Assembly: GCA_025362165.1 (NCBI GenBank)
Contig: JANYHY010000294.1
Location: 1-6,430, forward strand
Reading direction: 5' to 3'
Source: Myxococcales bacterium
GTDB lineage: Bacteria; Myxococcota_A; Polyangia; Polyangiales; Polyangiaceae
DNA: 6,430 nucleotides
The notes under the pieces were generated by a model. It was not told the origin of the DNA and searched no databases. It worked only from the letters and a program-made list of their open reading frames with translations. Of this stretch, positions 1 to 6,430 are shown piece after piece (the stretch's first letter is position 1; the number at the start of each line of letters is the position of its first letter). The position numbers and the translations under genes are program-made.

Positions 1-1035
1 GAAGAGCTCGACGTCTCTGGTGATCGCTCGGATGTTGTCTTGATCGAGGTCATGCCAGAGCACGGCTGCTTGGGCAGTGCTGTTGTTGGGTCGCAGCGCG
101 AGCGCCCTCTTGAAGGCGACGATCGACCCGGGCTCATCGCCGAGCTCGGAGGCCACCTCCGCGCGCAGCATCCAGTACTCCTCACGACGCTCGAAGCTGG
201 CGGCATCTGCTTGTGAGAGCACGAGCGTCTTCTTGGCGCCCTCCCAGTCGCGCCGCTCGGCTTGGATGTTCGCGGCGAACAGGAGCGTCGTCGGCTCTTT
301 GCTCTGCGCGTACTCCGCGAGCGCCACGGTGATGGCCTCCTCGTCGAAGCCCTCGTCCTTGGCGAGGTTCATCAGGCGCGTGCCTACGTTCGGAGTCGTC
401 GGCTCCTTGCTCCAGACCTTGCGGTACGCTTGGAGCGCGAGCGGTTGATCCTCGAGCAGCCACGCGAGCGTGCCGAAATCGATCCAGAAATCCGTCGCGT
501 CGTCCGCCGTACCGGGGGCGTGCGCTTTGAGGACCGCGAACGCTGCCTCGGTCTTTCCGGCGCGTGCGAGGTCTCGCGCGTAGCTCGTGATCTGCGGGAT
601 CGTCAGCGCGAAGGGATCTACGACGCTGTCGAGCGTCGCCCATATCGACGCTGCGTCCGCGGATCGCCCATCGCGTTCGTAGAGTTGCGCGAGCATCTCG
701 CGAGCGGTCTTGTCCTTTGGCGATCTCTCGAGTCGCTTCTTCAGCAGCTCGATCGCGCGGTCCGGATCGCCGAGGTTCTCGTAGGCATCCACGGCCTCCG
801 CGACTTCCTCGTCCGTCGCGTTCTTCGCGCTGCCCCGCGCGGCGACGAGCATCGCGATCGTGCGATCGTCGTTGAGCATGCGCGCCAAGCGCAGCGCGTT
901 GCTGAAGGCGCTCGAGCCCTGACGGGAGCTCTGGTGTACGGCGGCGCGCTGCTCGGGTCGAACTGCGTCGTCCGCGCGCGACGTCGAAGAGAGCGCGACG
1001 CTGAAGGCAACCCCAACGATGAAGGCACGCCTCAT
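1..1035 (-). CDS. pelB: PelB C-terminal part: secreted TPR protein (partial, runs off left edge)
   Basis: The frame is open from an ATG at 1035 to base 1 (345 codons, no stop), so the C-terminus lies outside the window. The N-terminus is a good Sec signal peptide: MRR, then a hydrophobic run (AFIVGVAFSVAL), then a likely cleavage site after SRA at about residue 21. The rest is helical TPR-like repeats, for example AYENLGDPDRAIELLKKRL (84-102), LYERDGRSADAASIWATL (118-135), and the segments at 183-208 and 287-312. The repeat style and order resemble the second half of the PelB periplasmic scaffold, which in Pseudomonas binds PelA and leads into an outer-membrane beta-barrel porin that exports Pel. 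The barrel is not seen here and is expected further left. The start codon overlaps the stop of the upstream pelB piece by 4 bases (ATGA), and no clear Shine-Dalgarno precedes it, so translational coupling is likely. A generic periplasmic TPR protein is the alternative; the position after pelA favours PelB. Confidence 0.72.
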   Translation of the reverse strand, partial: MRRAFIVGVAFSVALSSTSRADDAVRPEQRAAVHQSSRQGSSAFSNALRLARMLNDDRTIAMLVAARGSAKNATDEEVAEAVDAYENLGDPDRAIELLKKRLERSPKDKTAREMLAQLYERDGRSADAASIWATLDSVVDPFALTIPQITSYARDLARAGKTEAAFAVLKAHAPGTADDATDFWIDFGTLAWLLEDQPLALQAYRKVWSKEPTTPNVGTRLMNLAKDEGFDEEAITVALAEYAQSKEPTTLLFAANIQAERRDWEGAKKTLVLSQADAASFERREEYWMLRAEVASELGDEPGSIVAFKRALALRPNNSTAQAAVLWHDLDQDNIRAITRDVELF

Positions 1036-2138
1036 CGCGGACCCGAGTAGCCGTGATCCAACAGCCAGAGCCAGTCGTCGAGCGCCATCTCGGGCTTGCC
1101 GGACCACTCGGCGACGTGCGCCTCGAGCTCACGCAGCTTGGCGTCATCAGGGTGCCGCTCGCGGAGCTTCGAGATCAGAGGAAGGGCCGCTGCCGGGTCT
1201 CCCGCAGCGAGCTCACGGGTGGCTTGACCCAACATCAGCTCGCCGTTCTCCGGATCCGTCGCGAGGAGCGTCCGACCCAGATCACGCGCGAGCAGCACGC
1301 GGTTCGCCGCTGAAGCGAGCGTGACCGCGCGAGCGAGCACTCCCAAGTCACCCGGCGCGGCCTTCGAGAAAGAGATCGCGAGATCGCACGCCTCCCCAGC
1401 TCTGTTGTCTGCCAAGAGCGCGTCCAGCGCGAGCATGCGATCTTGTCGCGCGAGCTCCGGGCTCCGCTCGTTCTCCGCCGCGCGCTTGTACGCGTTCGCC
1501 GCGCCCACGCCGTCACCGCCTGCGCGCAGCCATTTTCCAGCCGCAGCGAGGTATTCGCTCCTGTGCGATTGGTCGGACTCCGCCGCGCGCGAATAATACT
1601 TTGCGGCGAGGAGCGGCTCGTCGAGCTCCACTGCGAGGCCCGCGAAGTGGACGAGCTCGTCTTTGTTCTCCGGGAGCTCCGCCATCTTCGCTAGCTCGTC
1701 CGCCACCGAGTGAAAAGCGATGGCGCGGCCAGGGTCGCCTTCGGGGATGGCTCGAGCGCGAGCGAGCAACAGCTCGAAGCGCAGGTCGCGAGCGTCCGCG
1801 CCGAGCACCGCATCGTCGAGCACGGGGTCCACGGCGAGGAGCGCGTCGTCGAAGCGCCCGAGCGCTTGCAGGTGTCGCGCGTAGAGCAAATGCAGGTGCA
1901 TGTCCTGCGGGTCTGCGCGCGTGAGCACATGGAGGTACGCGATCGAATAAGCGTTGGGAGATTCATCGTCCGCGAACTCCGCATACTGCTGGCGCGTCGG
2001 GAAAACAGCCGCCAAACCTGCGCCGAGCACGAACGCAAACTCTACGAGCAAGCGCGCACCTGCCAGTGACGGCCTCTCGCGCTTGCGCCGAGCCGGCTTG
2101 CTCGCGACGACCTCAGCGGCAGTCAAGCGTGGCCTCAC
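1032..2138 (-). CDS. pelB: PelB N-terminal part: membrane-anchored periplasmic TPR protein
   Basis: This 368-aa protein has a basic cytoplasmic tail (residues 1-26, rich in R/K) and one membrane segment at about 28-47 (LLVEFAFVLGAGLAAVFP). A TPR-like helical region then fills the rest: 64-104 (SIAYLHVLTRADP... HLLYARHLQALGRFDDAL), 175-225, and 270-362, ending in EWSG (344-347) and WLW (356-358). This matches the anchor plus first TPR block of PelB, the Pel export scaffold. Family PelB proteins are about 1200 aa with a barrel, so this is only the front third, and the rest is encoded by the next gene. The GTG start at 2138 overlaps the end of pelA by 26 bases. A TTG five codons in (2126) is an alternative, because GAGG lies 6 bases before it and the overlap would then be 14 bases. 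Both overlaps imply an operon with pelA. The TPR scaffold and membrane anchor are clear; the PelB assignment rests on repeat style and on following pelA. Confidence 0.78.
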   Translation of the reverse strand: MRPRLTAAEVVASKPARRKRERPSLAGARLLVEFAFVLGAGLAAVFPTRQQYAEFADDESPNAYSIAYLHVLTRADPQDMHLHLLYARHLQALGRFDDALLAVDPVLDDAVLGADARDLRFELLLARARAIPEGDPGRAIAFHSVADELAKMAELPENKDELVHFAGLAVELDEPLLAAKYYSRAAESDQSHRSEYLAAAGKWLRAGGDGVGAANAYKRAAENERSPELARQDRMLALDALLADNRAGEACDLAISFSKAAPGDLGVLARAVTLASAANRVLLARDLGRTLLATDPENGELMLGQATRELAAGDPAAALPLISKLRERHPDDAKLRELEAHVAEWSGKPEMALDDWLWLLDHGYSGPR

Positions 2139-4890
2139 CAGTGTCGGTCACGGTGGACTTGAAGGTCATGGTGGTGCCCGCGCGCACGCCGAGGACGGTG
2201 CCGTTCGTCGTCACGAGCCTGCACCCAACTGCGCTGGTGACGCCGCCGATGACGAGCGTGAGGGGAACACGTCCGGAGACGCGCAGCGACGCGCCGTGAT
2301 CATTGGGAGCGAACGACACGATCGCGCCGTTCGCTTGCTCGATGAACGGACGAGAGGGCGCGCTCGGCGAGAGCGCAAGGACCGCAGAGTCTCCTGTCAC
2401 GTGCACCCATCGGCCGTTGGTCTGATCGCGAACGCCCGCGATATTGCGGCTCGAGGCCATGTCCGGCCACCCAAGCGAAGCGTCGAGCCGCACTGTGTGG
2501 AGATCACCCATGTTGCCAAGCTCCCACCCACCATCGAGCCTTCGCGCGATCGTCGCGCTCCGAAAGCTCAGCACTTTGCTCGCATACTCACTCAAGTAGA
2601 GCGGAGTCGTCTCCTGCTTCATTGCCCAGTCGTAGACCTGCAAGAGCGCCGCGAGCGCCGACGTCTTGGACGCAGAGTAGAAGTGATAATAGAGAGTGAT
2701 AGTGCTCAATCGCCGCGGCGACTCATTGAGCAAGAACGTGTCGATGGCGCGCCGATAACCGTAAAACGGTCCGCGCCAATCGTTGGTGTAGACGTTCTCG
2801 TTCTCCACCGGCGCGAACACCTGATAGGTGGACTCACGCGGGATGCCCAGCGCCGATGCGAGCGTCATGCTCGGTGTGTCGTTGGTGCGCGTGGCGCCAC
2901 CACCGTTCACGTTCAATAGTCCGATATCGCCAGCGGCTTTGACCGCGGTCGCGCTGGGCAAGCAGTCGCCCGTCCACTGCACCACTTTGACCCTCTTACC
3001 CGGAGGCGCGAGCGTGTTGATGTAGTCGGTGGAGCCGCTGATCTCGCGCGTGAGATTGTATTGATAGTTGGGTATCGGCAAGAACGGCAGCGGGGGGCCG
3101 CGCAATCCTGCCTCCGCTTCTTGCCAATCGAACGGGTGGCTATAAAGGTGAGTGCCGATCTCCACGTTCGGTAATGCGAATATCTCTCTGGCGATTGACT
3201 CCAGCTTTGGAGAGTCTTGTGGATAGAGCCCCTTGGGGCCGACCTCACCCTCGATGATCGAGACCGTGTGCGGGATGGGATATTTCTTGAGCGCTTCATC
3301 CAGGATGACCTGCCCGCAGAATGGGCTCCCGCGCCTCTCCGCGCGGCTGACGAACGCGTCTCCGTCGATGTGCACTGTGAGGATGCGTCTGCCGGACTCC
3401 GTCGTGACATCCGGCGCAGGGATCGCGGGCAGGGCGAGCGCGTCCTTCAAGAAGCGGAACGGATCGAGGATCCATCGCCGGCTCTGCTCGAGCCCCTCCT
3501 CGATCATGTAAGGCGAGAACACCGCGCCTCCCCACGCCGCGAGGATCGCGCCATCCCAAGCGCGTCCAGCGCCGTCCGTGAGGTGCAACAGGCTCTGCGT
3601 GCTCGATGCGCCCACGGTGATGGGCGGTCGCTCGCGTAGGTGCGCGCGCAGGGGTGCTTCGAATCCGAAGTATGGAGTGCTCGTCGCGATCGTCATCGGC
3701 TCCGTCGCCTCGAGAGGTGCAGCCTTCACGCCGAGCCGCGCGAGGAACCCGGGATCAGGCTCGAAGCCGAACCCCTCGATGAACGCCACGCGGATCCCGC
3801 GCGACATCTGCAGCTTGATCCACCGCTCGTAGGCAGGCTCGTCGTCCACGCCCTCTGGGAGGAACGCGACGATCCCCGCTACTTGATTGACGAGATCGTC
3901 AGTCGGCAGGGGACTGCGCACATCGATGTAGTCAATCGCATATCCATAATACTCGAGTATCGGCCCGATGAGCGTGACGGAGTCATGCAGCGCGAACGCG
4001 ACCGTTGGGGTGCTCTTGTAGAGCACAGCGACGTGGCGAGGCACGATCTCGACGCTTCCGACGCCTACCTCGTCCAGCTGGGGCACCGTCACCCATGGCT
4101 CGAAGCCTGCGGCTAGGATCTTCTTGGCCGCCTCGCGACGCGCGTCCGGCATCGTCGGCGGCACATAGTCGATGATGTTAATCGGTAATCCATACTTGGT
4201 ATGGGCTTCGTTGAGCCGCGCGAGCAATGCGCTGCTGGATTGCGCATCGACGGGGTCGTACTGGAGCCCGCTCGAGTCCGCGGTGCGAAAGAGAGATTCG
4301 GCGACGAGCGCGTCTATCTGGGTCTTCTGTAGCTTCGGCAGCACGTCGAAGCCGCGGTTGAACAGGATCTTCGCGTCTGGATGGCGATCACGGAGCGACT
4401 GCGTGATGAGGGCGAGGCCCTCGGCGTAGTGATCGCGCTGCGCCGGGTCGGTCGTGACCCGCTCGTAGCTGTCCATGGTGTCGAAGAAGAAGCCGCGAAA
4501 CCCCTTTTGCCAGATCGGCTCGAACACGTGATCGACGAGAAACGCGCGCCACTCGGGCTTTCGCGTATCCATGATGTCGGTGCCCCACGCGGGGTTCGCA
4601 CCGGCGATGAGTCCCGCGGGGACGTCCTTTCGCCACGCGCGGCTGCGATTGACCTCGCCCACGCTCACATACGCGATCGGCATCGCGCGCGGCGAGCTTG
4701 GTGCTTTGTCGAAGTGATCTGGATCGACCACCACGCGATCGAAGTGGGCGAACAACGAAGGCGGAGGGTGGGGGCCGTAAAAGAACGCGGTCGAGACGTT
4801 CGGGCGCGCCGGATCCGCGAGAGCTCCTTCGGTCACGAGCATCATCGCGACGCCCAGCGCCGCCAACGTTCTTGCGATCGAGAGACCCAT
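2113..4890 (-). CDS. pelA: PelA: bifunctional Pel polysaccharide hydrolase/deacetylase
   Basis: PelA is a periplasmic enzyme that deacetylates the GalNAc-rich Pel polymer before export and can also cleave it. From the ATG at 4890 it is 925 aa, close to the roughly 950 aa of Pseudomonas PelA. The domains in order are as follows. A signal peptide (1-25) ends in ALA. A GH114 TIM-barrel spans about 32-275, with YVSVGEV, the catalytic Asp in FFFDTMDS (D137) and the Glu in VAESLF (E198). A middle domain (about 285-490) looks Rossmann/flavodoxin-like. A CE4-like deacetylase spans about 503-775, with metal/catalytic residues in HIDGDAF (D509, D511) and THLYSHPF (H581, H585), and a late HFYSASK motif (H736). 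A beta-rich C-terminal region follows. All the expected active-site residues are present, so both activities are predicted intact. The frame is open upstream to a GTG at 4935, but that would put 15 residues before the signal peptide, so 4890 is preferred although no strong Shine-Dalgarno precedes it. It is first in the operon, overlaps the start of pelB, and is divergent from a second GH114 gene. Confidence 0.92.
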   Translation of the reverse strand: MGLSIARTLAALGVAMMLVTEGALADPARPNVSTAFFYGPHPPPSLFAHFDRVVVDPDHFDKAPSSPRAMPIAYVSVGEVNRSRAWRKDVPAGLIAGANPAWGTDIMDTRKPEWRAFLVDHVFEPIWQKGFRGFFFDTMDSYERVTTDPAQRDHYAEGLALITQSLRDRHPDAKILFNRGFDVLPKLQKTQIDALVAESLFRTADSSGLQYDPVDAQSSSALLARLNEAHTKYGLPINIIDYVPPTMPDARREAAKKILAAGFEPWVTVPQLDEVGVGSVEIVPRHVAVLYKSTPTVAFALHDSVTLIGPILEYYGYAIDYIDVRSPLPTDDLVNQVAGIVAFLPEGVDDEPAYERWIKLQMSRGIRVAFIEGFGFEPDPGFLARLGVKAAPLEATEPMTIATSTPYFGFEAPLRAHLRERPPITVGASSTQSLLHLTDGAGRAWDGAILAAWGGAVFSPYMIEEGLEQSRRWILDPFRFLKDALALPAIPAPDVTTESGRRILTVHIDGDAFVSRAERRGSPFCGQVILDEALKKYPIPHTVSIIEGEVGPKGLYPQDSPKLESIAREIFALPNVEIGTHLYSHPFDWQEAEAGLRGPPLPFLPIPNYQYNLTREISGSTDYINTLAPPGKRVKVVQWTGDCLPSATAVKAAGDIGLLNVNGGGATRTNDTPSMTLASALGIPRESTYQVFAPVENENVYTNDWRGPFYGYRRAIDTFLLNESPRRLSTITLYYHFYSASKTSALAALLQVYDWAMKQETTPLYLSEYASKVLSFRSATIARRLDGGWELGNMGDLHTVRLDASLGWPDMASSRNIAGVRDQTNGRWVHVTGDSAVLALSPSAPSRPFIEQANGAIVSFAPNDHGASLRVSGRVPLTLVIGGVTSAVGCRLVTTNGTVLGVRAGTTMTFKSTVTDTGEATLDCR

Positions 4891-4920
4891 TTTTGCGAGC
4901 GTAAGATAGGGTTGGTGGCC
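4891..4920. promoter_or_regulatory. Very short divergent start-to-start region between pelA and the GH114 gene
   Basis: Only about 30 bases separate the preferred pelA start (minus) from the preferred start of the divergent GH114 gene (plus). Any promoters must therefore lie at least partly inside the opposing coding sequences. On the minus strand there is a weak candidate for pelA, TTGCGC, 18 bases, then TATCTT, which ends 12 bases before the ATG. It would give an almost leaderless mRNA. On the plus strand TAAGAT (4902-4907) resembles a -10 box but has no well-spaced -35. These are weak matches in a GC-rich genome whose promoters may not follow the sigma-70 consensus. Confidence 0.25.
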
Positions 4921-5973
4921 GTGGCAGCGCAACACGTAAGGCTCTCGTTGTTGATGGCGCTCGCCTGGTGTGGGGCGTGCCGTCCATGTTCGGGCGTTTC
5001 ACCCACGCAACCGCCCGGGCCAGACAGCGTGGTCGCCGATGCGGCCATCACGGTGGACGCGCCACTGTCCACCACGCCTCTGTCCACCGACGCATCGTCC
5101 ACGACGACGCTTGGCCCCGGATTCCCAACGACGGGTCCGTGGGCCTCCTTTTATGGCGAAGCGGAGAAGATGGGTGACTTATCAAAGGTCGCCGAGACGT
5201 TCCGCGTGCTGGACGTGGACGCTGACCCACAAGATGACGGAGAAGGAAACTTCACGGACGCGGAGCTCGCCGTGCTGCGGGGTGGGGGCAAGAACAAGGT
5301 GCTCTCCTACCTGAACTTGGGCTCGTGCGAGACGTTCCGCACCTATTGGTCAAAGGCACCTTCGCCACTCAAACCCTGCAAGCAGCTCAAACAACTAGGG
5401 GGCTATGAGGGATATCCAGACGAGATATGGATGGACCTTGGAGACCCGGATTACCAAGCCTTGATGGTGGAGCACGTCGCCGCGCGCATCGCGGCGCGCA
5501 AGGTGGACGGCTTTTACTTGGACAACCTGGAGCTCGTCGAGCACACCGCGCGAGACAAGAACGGGCCGTGCAGCGCGTCGTGCAGACAGGGCGGCTTGGA
5601 TCTCGTGCGCAAGTTGAGAGAGCGATATCCCGATTTGCTCTTGGTGATGCAGAACGCCACGAGCGACGTCACACGCACCGGTACGACCGGCGGCAAGCCG
5701 TTCCCCTCCATGCTCGACGGCATCGCACACGAAGAGGTCTTCGCGCCCGAGCCCGACGGCACCGCGGAGAAGGAGCTGCTCGCGTGGCAGGCTATGGGCC
5801 TGAAATCCGGGAGCGGCAGACCATTCTGGATCGCCGCGCTCGACTATGTGGGCTCGTGCAAGAACAAAGACAAAGCCGACCAAGCGTTCACCAAGAGCCA
5901 ATCACGCGGTTTTTCCCACTATGCAAGCGACGCCTCCAGCGGACAAAAAACAATATGTTATTGGCGCCGATAA
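4921..5973 (+). CDS. Free-standing GH114 endo-alpha-1,4-polygalactosaminidase-like exported protein, probable lipoprotein
   Basis: This is a single-domain GH114 (TM1410-like TIM-barrel) glycoside hydrolase. Enzymes of this family cut alpha-1,4-linked galactosamine/GalNAc polymers. From the GTG at 4921 it is 350 aa. A short basic start and hydrophobic run (VRLSLLMALAW) lead to CGAC (C20), a poor but possible lipobox. A Ser/Thr/Pro/Ala-rich low-complexity linker follows (about 24-70). The catalytic domain begins at WASFYGE (74-80) and includes VLSYLNLGSCE (127-137), the proposed catalytic Asp in DGFYLDN (D201) and the proposed catalytic Glu in AHEEVF (E271). Six further cysteines (136, 153, 217, 221, 313, 346) could form disulfides, consistent with export. 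The start is uncertain: GTG 4915, GTG 4921, TTG 4948/4951 and ATG 4954 are all in frame, and TAAGG at 4937-4941 would suit the TTG starts. The gene ends in three consecutive stop codons (TAA TGA TGA). Its head-to-head position with pelA suggests action on Pel, but the substrate is inferred. Confidence 0.82.
   Translation: MAAQHVRLSLLMALAWCGACRPCSGVSPTQPPGPDSVVADAAITVDAPLSTTPLSTDASSTTTLGPGFPTTGPWASFYGEAEKMGDLSKVAETFRVLDVDADPQDDGEGNFTDAELAVLRGGGKNKVLSYLNLGSCETFRTYWSKAPSPLKPCKQLKQLGGYEGYPDEIWMDLGDPDYQALMVEHVAARIAARKVDGFYLDNLELVEHTARDKNGPCSASCRQGGLDLVRKLRERYPDLLLVMQNATSDVTRTGTTGGKPFPSMLDGIAHEEVFAPEPDGTAEKELLAWQAMGLKSGSGRPFWIAALDYVGSCKNKDKADQAFTKSQSRGFSHYASDASSGQKTICYWRR
5958..5973. repeat. 16-bp near-perfect palindrome ending at the GH114 stop codon
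   Basis: TTATTGGCGCCGATAA is symmetrical around GGCGCC with a single mismatched pair (T against G, five bases in). It has no loop, which suits a dimeric DNA-binding protein better than an RNA terminator, and no T-run follows. A second small inverted repeat (CAATA, TGT, TATTG) lies at 5951-5963 and overlaps it. It sits 38 bases before the next start codon, so it could be an operator for that gene, but part of it is coding sequence and it may be chance. Confidence 0.35.
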
Positions 5974-5994
5974 TGATGAGTGTTTTAGATATAA

Positions 5995-6012
5995 ATATCG
6001 AGTCTTCGATAT
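5995..6012 (+). repeat. Inverted repeat (7-bp stem, 4-base loop) covering a start codon
   Basis: ATATCGA (5995-6001), loop GTCT, TCGATAT (6006-6012) is a perfect 7-bp inverted repeat. Its right arm includes the first two bases of the ATG at 6011. In mRNA it would fold the start codon into a hairpin; in DNA it could be an operator. It lies in a conspicuously AT-rich patch (about 5941-6035) of an otherwise GC-rich window. TATAAA at 5990-5995 just before it resembles a -10 box, but no good -35 is found 16-18 bases upstream. Confidence 0.4.
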
Positions 6013-6430
6013 GACTCGTGGCAAATATATATGGGTCGCCTTCATCGTCGCTGGGCTCTCTTGCCGAGAGCCTACTGAAATCGTGGTGCGCGTCTCTACT
6101 GACGTTCCTTGCAAGAACATGAACGGCTCGGCTGTGACGGTTGGGGCGCTCGGCGCGATCGACACGCGACCCCCCACCTCCGTGACGACGTTCTGCGACG
6201 CAGACACTGGGAGCATGGGCTCGATCGTCGTCGTCCCTTCGCACGGGAGCGACGACACCGTGGCGATTCGTGTGGCAGCAGGCGTGGGGGCGGATCCCGC
6301 CAAGTGCGTCGGTCCCAACTACCCATCGTCGTGCATCGTGGCTCGCCGCGCGCTCCGTTACTTGCCGCATCAATCGATCGATTTGCCGGTACGCCTCTCA
6401 CTATCGTGCGAAGGCGTCGCGTGCCCTGGG
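6011..6430 (+). CDS. Cys-rich putative lipoprotein, function unknown (partial, runs off right edge)
   Basis: The frame is open from the ATG at 6011 to the last base (140 codons, no stop), so the C-terminus is missing. The N-terminus, MTRGKYIWVAFIVAGLSC, is a basic start followed by a hydrophobic run to C18, which reads as a lipoprotein signal (lipobox GLSC, not ideal). Six more cysteines (34, 62, 89, 98, 133, 138) suggest a disulfide-bonded exported protein. Features include VRVSTDVPC (26-34), SIVVVPS (71-77) and CIVARRALRYLPH (98-110). From memory this pattern, with repeated Cys and a following C-G-V-x-C element (here CEGVAC, 133-138), recurs in uncharacterised lipoproteins of Polyangia. I know no function. 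It starts 37 bases after the GH114 stop on the same strand, so it may be co-transcribed, but the intervening AT-rich patch could hold its own promoter. No strong Shine-Dalgarno is seen. Confidence 0.75.
   Translation, partial: MTRGKYIWVAFIVAGLSCREPTEIVVRVSTDVPCKNMNGSAVTVGALGAIDTRPPTSVTTFCDADTGSMGSIVVVPSHGSDDTVAIRVAAGVGADPAKCVGPNYPSSCIVARRALRYLPHQSIDLPVRLSLSCEGVACPG

Noticed and set aside
1032..1035. Possible sequencing frameshift splitting one pelB gene
   Set aside because: The downstream frame begins with a well-formed signal peptide exactly at the ATGA overlap, which a random frameshift would not create.
262..1050. 262-codon plus-strand open frame opposite the pelB C-terminal part
   Set aside because: Composition is that of a reverse-complement shadow (Arg/Val/Glu-rich) with no recognisable signal or domain.
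182..1147. 321-codon minus-strand open frame overlapping the pelB C-terminal part
   Set aside because: Arg-rich composition with no motifs. The alternative minus-strand frame starting at 1035 has a signal peptide and clear TPR repeats and runs through to the window edge.
1954..2919. 321-codon plus-strand open frame opposite pelA and pelB
   Set aside because: Low-complexity Arg/His/Ala-rich translation without domains; the minus-strand frames carry recognisable domains. Typical antisense shadow in GC-rich DNA.
4381..4920. Long in-frame upstream extension of the plus-strand GH114 frame (to an ATG at 4381)
   Set aside because: It lies wholly opposite pelA, shows Arg/Ala/Glu-rich shadow composition, and would place about 180 residues before an obvious signal-like segment.
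5958..5973. Rho-independent terminator after the GH114 gene
   Set aside because: The palindrome has no loop and is followed by TGATGAGTG rather than a T-run.
5888..6373. 161-codon minus-strand open frame opposite the lipoprotein gene
   Set aside because: No motifs or signal; the plus-strand frame has a lipoprotein signal and patterned cysteines and stays open to the window edge.

Overview
The window looks like chromosomal DNA from a GC-rich Gram-negative bacterium, most likely Myxococcota (Polyangia-type). The reasons are the GC-rich third codon positions, the secreted and outer-membrane style gene content, and a Cys-rich lipoprotein at the right edge of a kind I associate with that group. 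The taxon is an inference; no rRNA or other marker is present.

The left three quarters (1-4890, minus strand) is the start of a Pel-type exopolysaccharide operon. It is read right to left as pelA, then pelB in two pieces, running off the left edge. PelA (about 925 aa, near the usual family length) has a signal peptide, a GH114 alpha-1,4-galactosaminidase domain, a middle domain, a polysaccharide deacetylase domain and a C-terminal beta-rich region, with the expected catalytic residues visible. PelB is normally one large protein: an inner-membrane anchor, periplasmic TPR helices and an outer-membrane beta-barrel. Here the anchor plus first TPR block is one gene (1032-2138). The second TPR block is a separate gene (1-1035, incomplete) with its own signal peptide. 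The two are joined by a 4-base ATGA stop/start overlap. The barrel and the remaining pel genes (pelC, D, E, F, G) would lie beyond the left edge.

On the plus strand, head to head with pelA and with almost no intergenic space, lies a second, free-standing GH114 protein (about 4921-5973) with a lipoprotein-like or signal-peptide-like N-terminus. Its location next to pelA suggests that it also acts on Pel or a related galactosaminoglycan. It is followed after 37 bases by the start of a Cys-rich putative lipoprotein gene (6011 to the right edge). The junction between these two genes is AT-rich and holds three short inverted repeats, one of which covers the start codon of the downstream gene.

Together the genes suggest synthesis, processing and export of a partially deacetylated GalNAc polymer, with a dedicated extra hydrolase encoded divergently. 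There are no RNA genes, mobile elements or CRISPR arrays that I can support. There is no gene-free stretch over 300 bases.
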